NCBI RefSeq assembly: GCF_018613715.1
Contig: NZ_JAGGPT010000001.1
Span: 485,919 to 549,918, forward strand
Direction: 5' to 3'
From: Chryseobacterium sp. ISL-6
GTDB lineage: Bacteria > Bacteroidota > Bacteroidia > Flavobacteriales > Weeksellaceae
DNA: 64,000 bases
The notes under the pieces are model-generated. The model was not told where the DNA came from, made no database searches, and was given only the letters and a program-made list of their open reading frames with translations. The position numbers were made by a program, and so were the translations under genes. This document shows, piece by piece, positions 61,980-64,000 of this stretch; positions within the stretch are counted from its first letter, which is position 1, and every line of letters starts with the position of its first letter.

Positions 61980-64000
61980 ATGGATAAAAAGACACAAACT
62001 AAGCAACAAGATATGTCTGAAAAGGGCAAAATTCTATCTAAACCCCGTATATTTTTCGGGCTTACTTTCATACTTTTTTCTGTCGTCCTTATTTTCTCTT
62101 TCATTTCTTATTTAATGAATTGGAAAGCTGATCAAAGTCAGGCTGGAACAATGATGGATAAAAGCATACAATCTTCAAATGTTTTTGGCAAAGTTGGAGA
62201 TTGGTTAGGAAACATTTTTATATTTGAAAGTATTGGTGTAGCCTCTTTTATCATTGCATTTTTATTTTTAGTGGTTGGAACATTAATTTTAAAAAAGAAA
62301 ATATTCAAACCTTGGAAAACCATAGGACATTCTTTGTTTTTCATTTGCTGGGTTCCCATTTTCATGGGTGCCATTACAAAAGGTCAAGGTGTTTTAGGTG
62401 GAGTTTATGGTTATCAGATCATGGATTCTCTTAATGCAATTATAGGAACAGTAGGGCTTTGGTTGGTATTGGCTTCAAGTATTGCATTATATTTTATTTT
62501 GGAATTCAATCTTCGTCCTAGCTCTATTAAAGCTAAATTAAATAACATCAATGAAAATACAATAGGAAAAGTAAGATCAATGATGCCTAGTTCAGATGAA
62601 AACTTTGAAGCAGACGAAGAACTGGAAGAGGAGGTTACTGAAGATCACCCAAATATTTCGGTTACTGACACAACAGTCTCTGCTAAGGCTCAGGAGCCTG
62701 TAAATGTACCCAAAGGTTTTCCGGATGTTCCAGTATCAACAAATCTTGAAACTATTGCCACCCCTAACCATACTTCATTTGAAGGAGATGAGGATCTTTC
62801 TAAATCACTTAATTTAAATCTTAACACCAAACCTACAATACCGGTTTCAACACCTGAACAGGCATTTGATATTAAACCAACTACACAAGATGATATCAAA
62901 TTTAATGTTGAGATAGCTCCAGTAATTGATGTTTTAGATGATACAGAAAAGAAATCTCAAGAACTTATCGAGAAGCATGGTCTTTATGATCATAAACTGG
63001 ATCTTCCTAATTTCCAAATGCCAACGGTGGAACTGTTAAAGGATTACGGGAATGAGGAAATCTCTATTAATAAAGAGGAGTTAGAAGAAAATAAAAATAA
63101 GATTGTTGGTCTGTTAAAAAACTTCAACGTAGGTATCGCTGAAATAAAAGCGACGATTGGTCCAACCGTTACTTTATATGAAATTGTTCCGGAAGCAGGA
63201 ATCAGAGTAGCGGCTATTAAAAAATTACAGGATGATATTGCTTTGAATCTTTCGGCATTGGGAATCAGAATTATTGCTCCGATGCCAGGAAAGGGAACAA
63301 TTGGAATTGAAGTGCCAAGAAAGAACCCTACTATGGTTTCTATGCGTTCTGTAATTGCATCACATAAATTCCAGAATACAGATATGGATTTACCTGTGGT
63401 TTTCGGGAAAACAATTTCCAACGAAATCTTCATGGCTGACTTATCCAAAATGCCTCACTTACTAATGGCAGGTGCAACAGGACAGGGTAAATCAGTAGGT
63501 ATTAATGCTATTCTTACTTCACTACTATATAAGAAACACCCTAGTGAATTGAAATTCGTGATGGTGGATCCGAAGAAAGTGGAACTCTCTTTATACTCTA
63601 AAATAGAGAGACATTATTTAGCGAAACTTCCTGATACGGACGATGCAATCATTACAGATACCAATAAGGTGATCAATACTCTGAACTCTCTTTGTGTTGA
63701 GATGGATAACCGATATGATTTACTGAAAAATGCTTTCTGTAAAAATTTAAAAGAATACAATAAAAAATTTGCTGAAAGAAAATTGAACCCTGAAAACGGA
63801 CATCGTTATTTACCTTATATTGTCTTGGTAGTTGACGAGTTTGCAGATTTAATTATGACCGCAGGAAAAGAAGTAGAATTACCAATTGCAAGATTGGCGC
63901 AGCTGGCAAGAGCTGTAGGCATTCACCTTATTGTTGCTACTCAAAGACCTTCCGTAAATGTAATTACAGGGATGATTAAAGCTAATTTCCCTGCAAGAGC
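61980..64000 (+). CDS. ftsK: DNA translocase FtsK (5' part, runs off the window)
   Basis: At least 673 residues, truncated by the window edge. Four N-terminal membrane helices (about 26-150) anchor it at the septum. A long acidic and Ser/Thr-rich linker (about 195-340) follows, then the motor: the alpha domain (NVGIAEIKATIGPTVTLYEIVPEAGIRV), Walker A GATGQGKS (about residues 498-505) and Walker B LVVDEFADL. Moves chromosome dimers toward dif during division. The gamma domain that binds KOPS-like sequences should lie beyond the edge. Start ATG chosen by the promoter element just upstream. Confidence 0.95.
   Translation, partial: MDKKTQTKQQDMSEKGKILSKPRIFFGLTFILFSVVLIFSFISYLMNWKADQSQAGTMMDKSIQSSNVFGKVGDWLGNIFIFESIGVASFIIAFLFLVVGTLILKKKIFKPWKTIGHSLFFICWVPIFMGAITKGQGVLGGVYGYQIMDSLNAIIGTVGLWLVLASSIALYFILEFNLRPSSIKAKLNNINENTIGKVRSMMPSSDENFEADEELEEEVTEDHPNISVTDTTVSAKAQEPVNVPKGFPDVPVSTNLETIATPNHTSFEGDEDLSKSLNLNLNTKPTIPVSTPEQAFDIKPTTQDDIKFNVEIAPVIDVLDDTEKKSQELIEKHGLYDHKLDLPNFQMPTVELLKDYGNEEISINKEELEENKNKIVGLLKNFNVGIAEIKATIGPTVTLYEIVPEAGIRVAAIKKLQDDIALNLSALGIRIIAPMPGKGTIGIEVPRKNPTMVSMRSVIASHKFQNTDMDLPVVFGKTISNEIFMADLSKMPHLLMAGATGQGKSVGINAILTSLLYKKHPSELKFVMVDPKKVELSLYSKIERHYLAKLPDTDDAIITDTNKVINTLNSLCVEMDNRYDLLKNAFCKNLKEYNKKFAERKLNPENGHRYLPYIVLVVDEFADLIMTAGKEVELPIARLAQLARAVGIHLIVATQRPSVNVITGMIKANFPAR

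Noticed and set aside
1-64000. CRISPR arrays, insertion sequences, integrases, prophage genes or rRNA operons
   Set aside because: No direct-repeat array with spacers, no transposase or integrase motif and no rRNA-like sequence was seen.

Overview
The window reads as chromosomal DNA of a Bacteroidota member of the class Flavobacteriia, most probably Chryseobacterium or a close relative. The evidence is AT-rich DNA, A-rich ribosome entry sites without Shine-Dalgarno sequences, promoters of the TTG-N(17-24)-TAnnTTTG type in front of many genes, type IX secretion sorting tails (FYPNP-like) on secreted enzymes, and lipoproteins with acidic stretches just after the lipid-anchored Cys. The genus call is an inference from protein flavour; no rRNA is present to confirm it.

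Layout. 1-6.6 kb: acyl-CoA dehydrogenase, DinB protein, a large secreted zinc protease, and a lipoprotein with a TNT-type (NAD glycohydrolase toxin) domain followed at once by a small Cys-pair protein that may be its immunity partner. 6.7-8.7 kb: a four-gene run (MazG-like, thioredoxin-like, DUF4230, small charged protein). 8.7-13.1 kb (minus): leuA-leuC-leuD-leuB. 13.3-15.8 kb: a helical protein and an M19 dipeptidase. 16-21.2 kb: thrS-infC, then a hydrolase and a mannose-lectin lipoprotein inserted before rpmI-rplT. 21.3-23.8 kb: tandem M28 peptidases with sorting tails. 23.9-31.1 kb (minus): a complete hisGDCBHAF(IE) operon preceded by a His-rich leader peptide and an attenuator. 31.1-35.9 kb (minus): dapD followed by membrane and glycan-transfer genes. 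36-40.4 kb: small regulators, an NlpC/P60 lipoprotein, tRNA-Ala, and a GNAT-MarR pair with a palindromic operator. 40.5-46.9 kb (minus): an RND efflux operon headed by its GbsR/MarR-like regulator, with a palindrome in the promoter. 47-51 kb: lysine catabolism (lysine 6-aminotransferase plus semialdehyde dehydrogenase). 51.3-56 kb: an SPFH protein with a ribbon-helix-helix partner, and a fused ResB-CcsA cytochrome c maturation protein. 56.1-57.4 kb: Crp/Fnr regulator and isochorismatase-like hydrolase with an FNR-like box. 57.5-61.1 kb: two secreted surface proteins sharing a C-terminal module, the larger cut short by an apparent frameshift. 61.98 kb to the end: 5' part of ftsK.

The strongest regulatory observation is the his attenuator: leader peptide, terminator, and a leader segment overlapping the leader stop codon that can pair with the terminator's 5' arm. 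The strongest candidate for a little-described system is the TNT lipoprotein with its adjacent small protein. Other points worth following are the probable ATA start of infC, palindromes in or beside the promoters of regulator-containing operons, and an unexplained hairpin element upstream of the tRNA gene.
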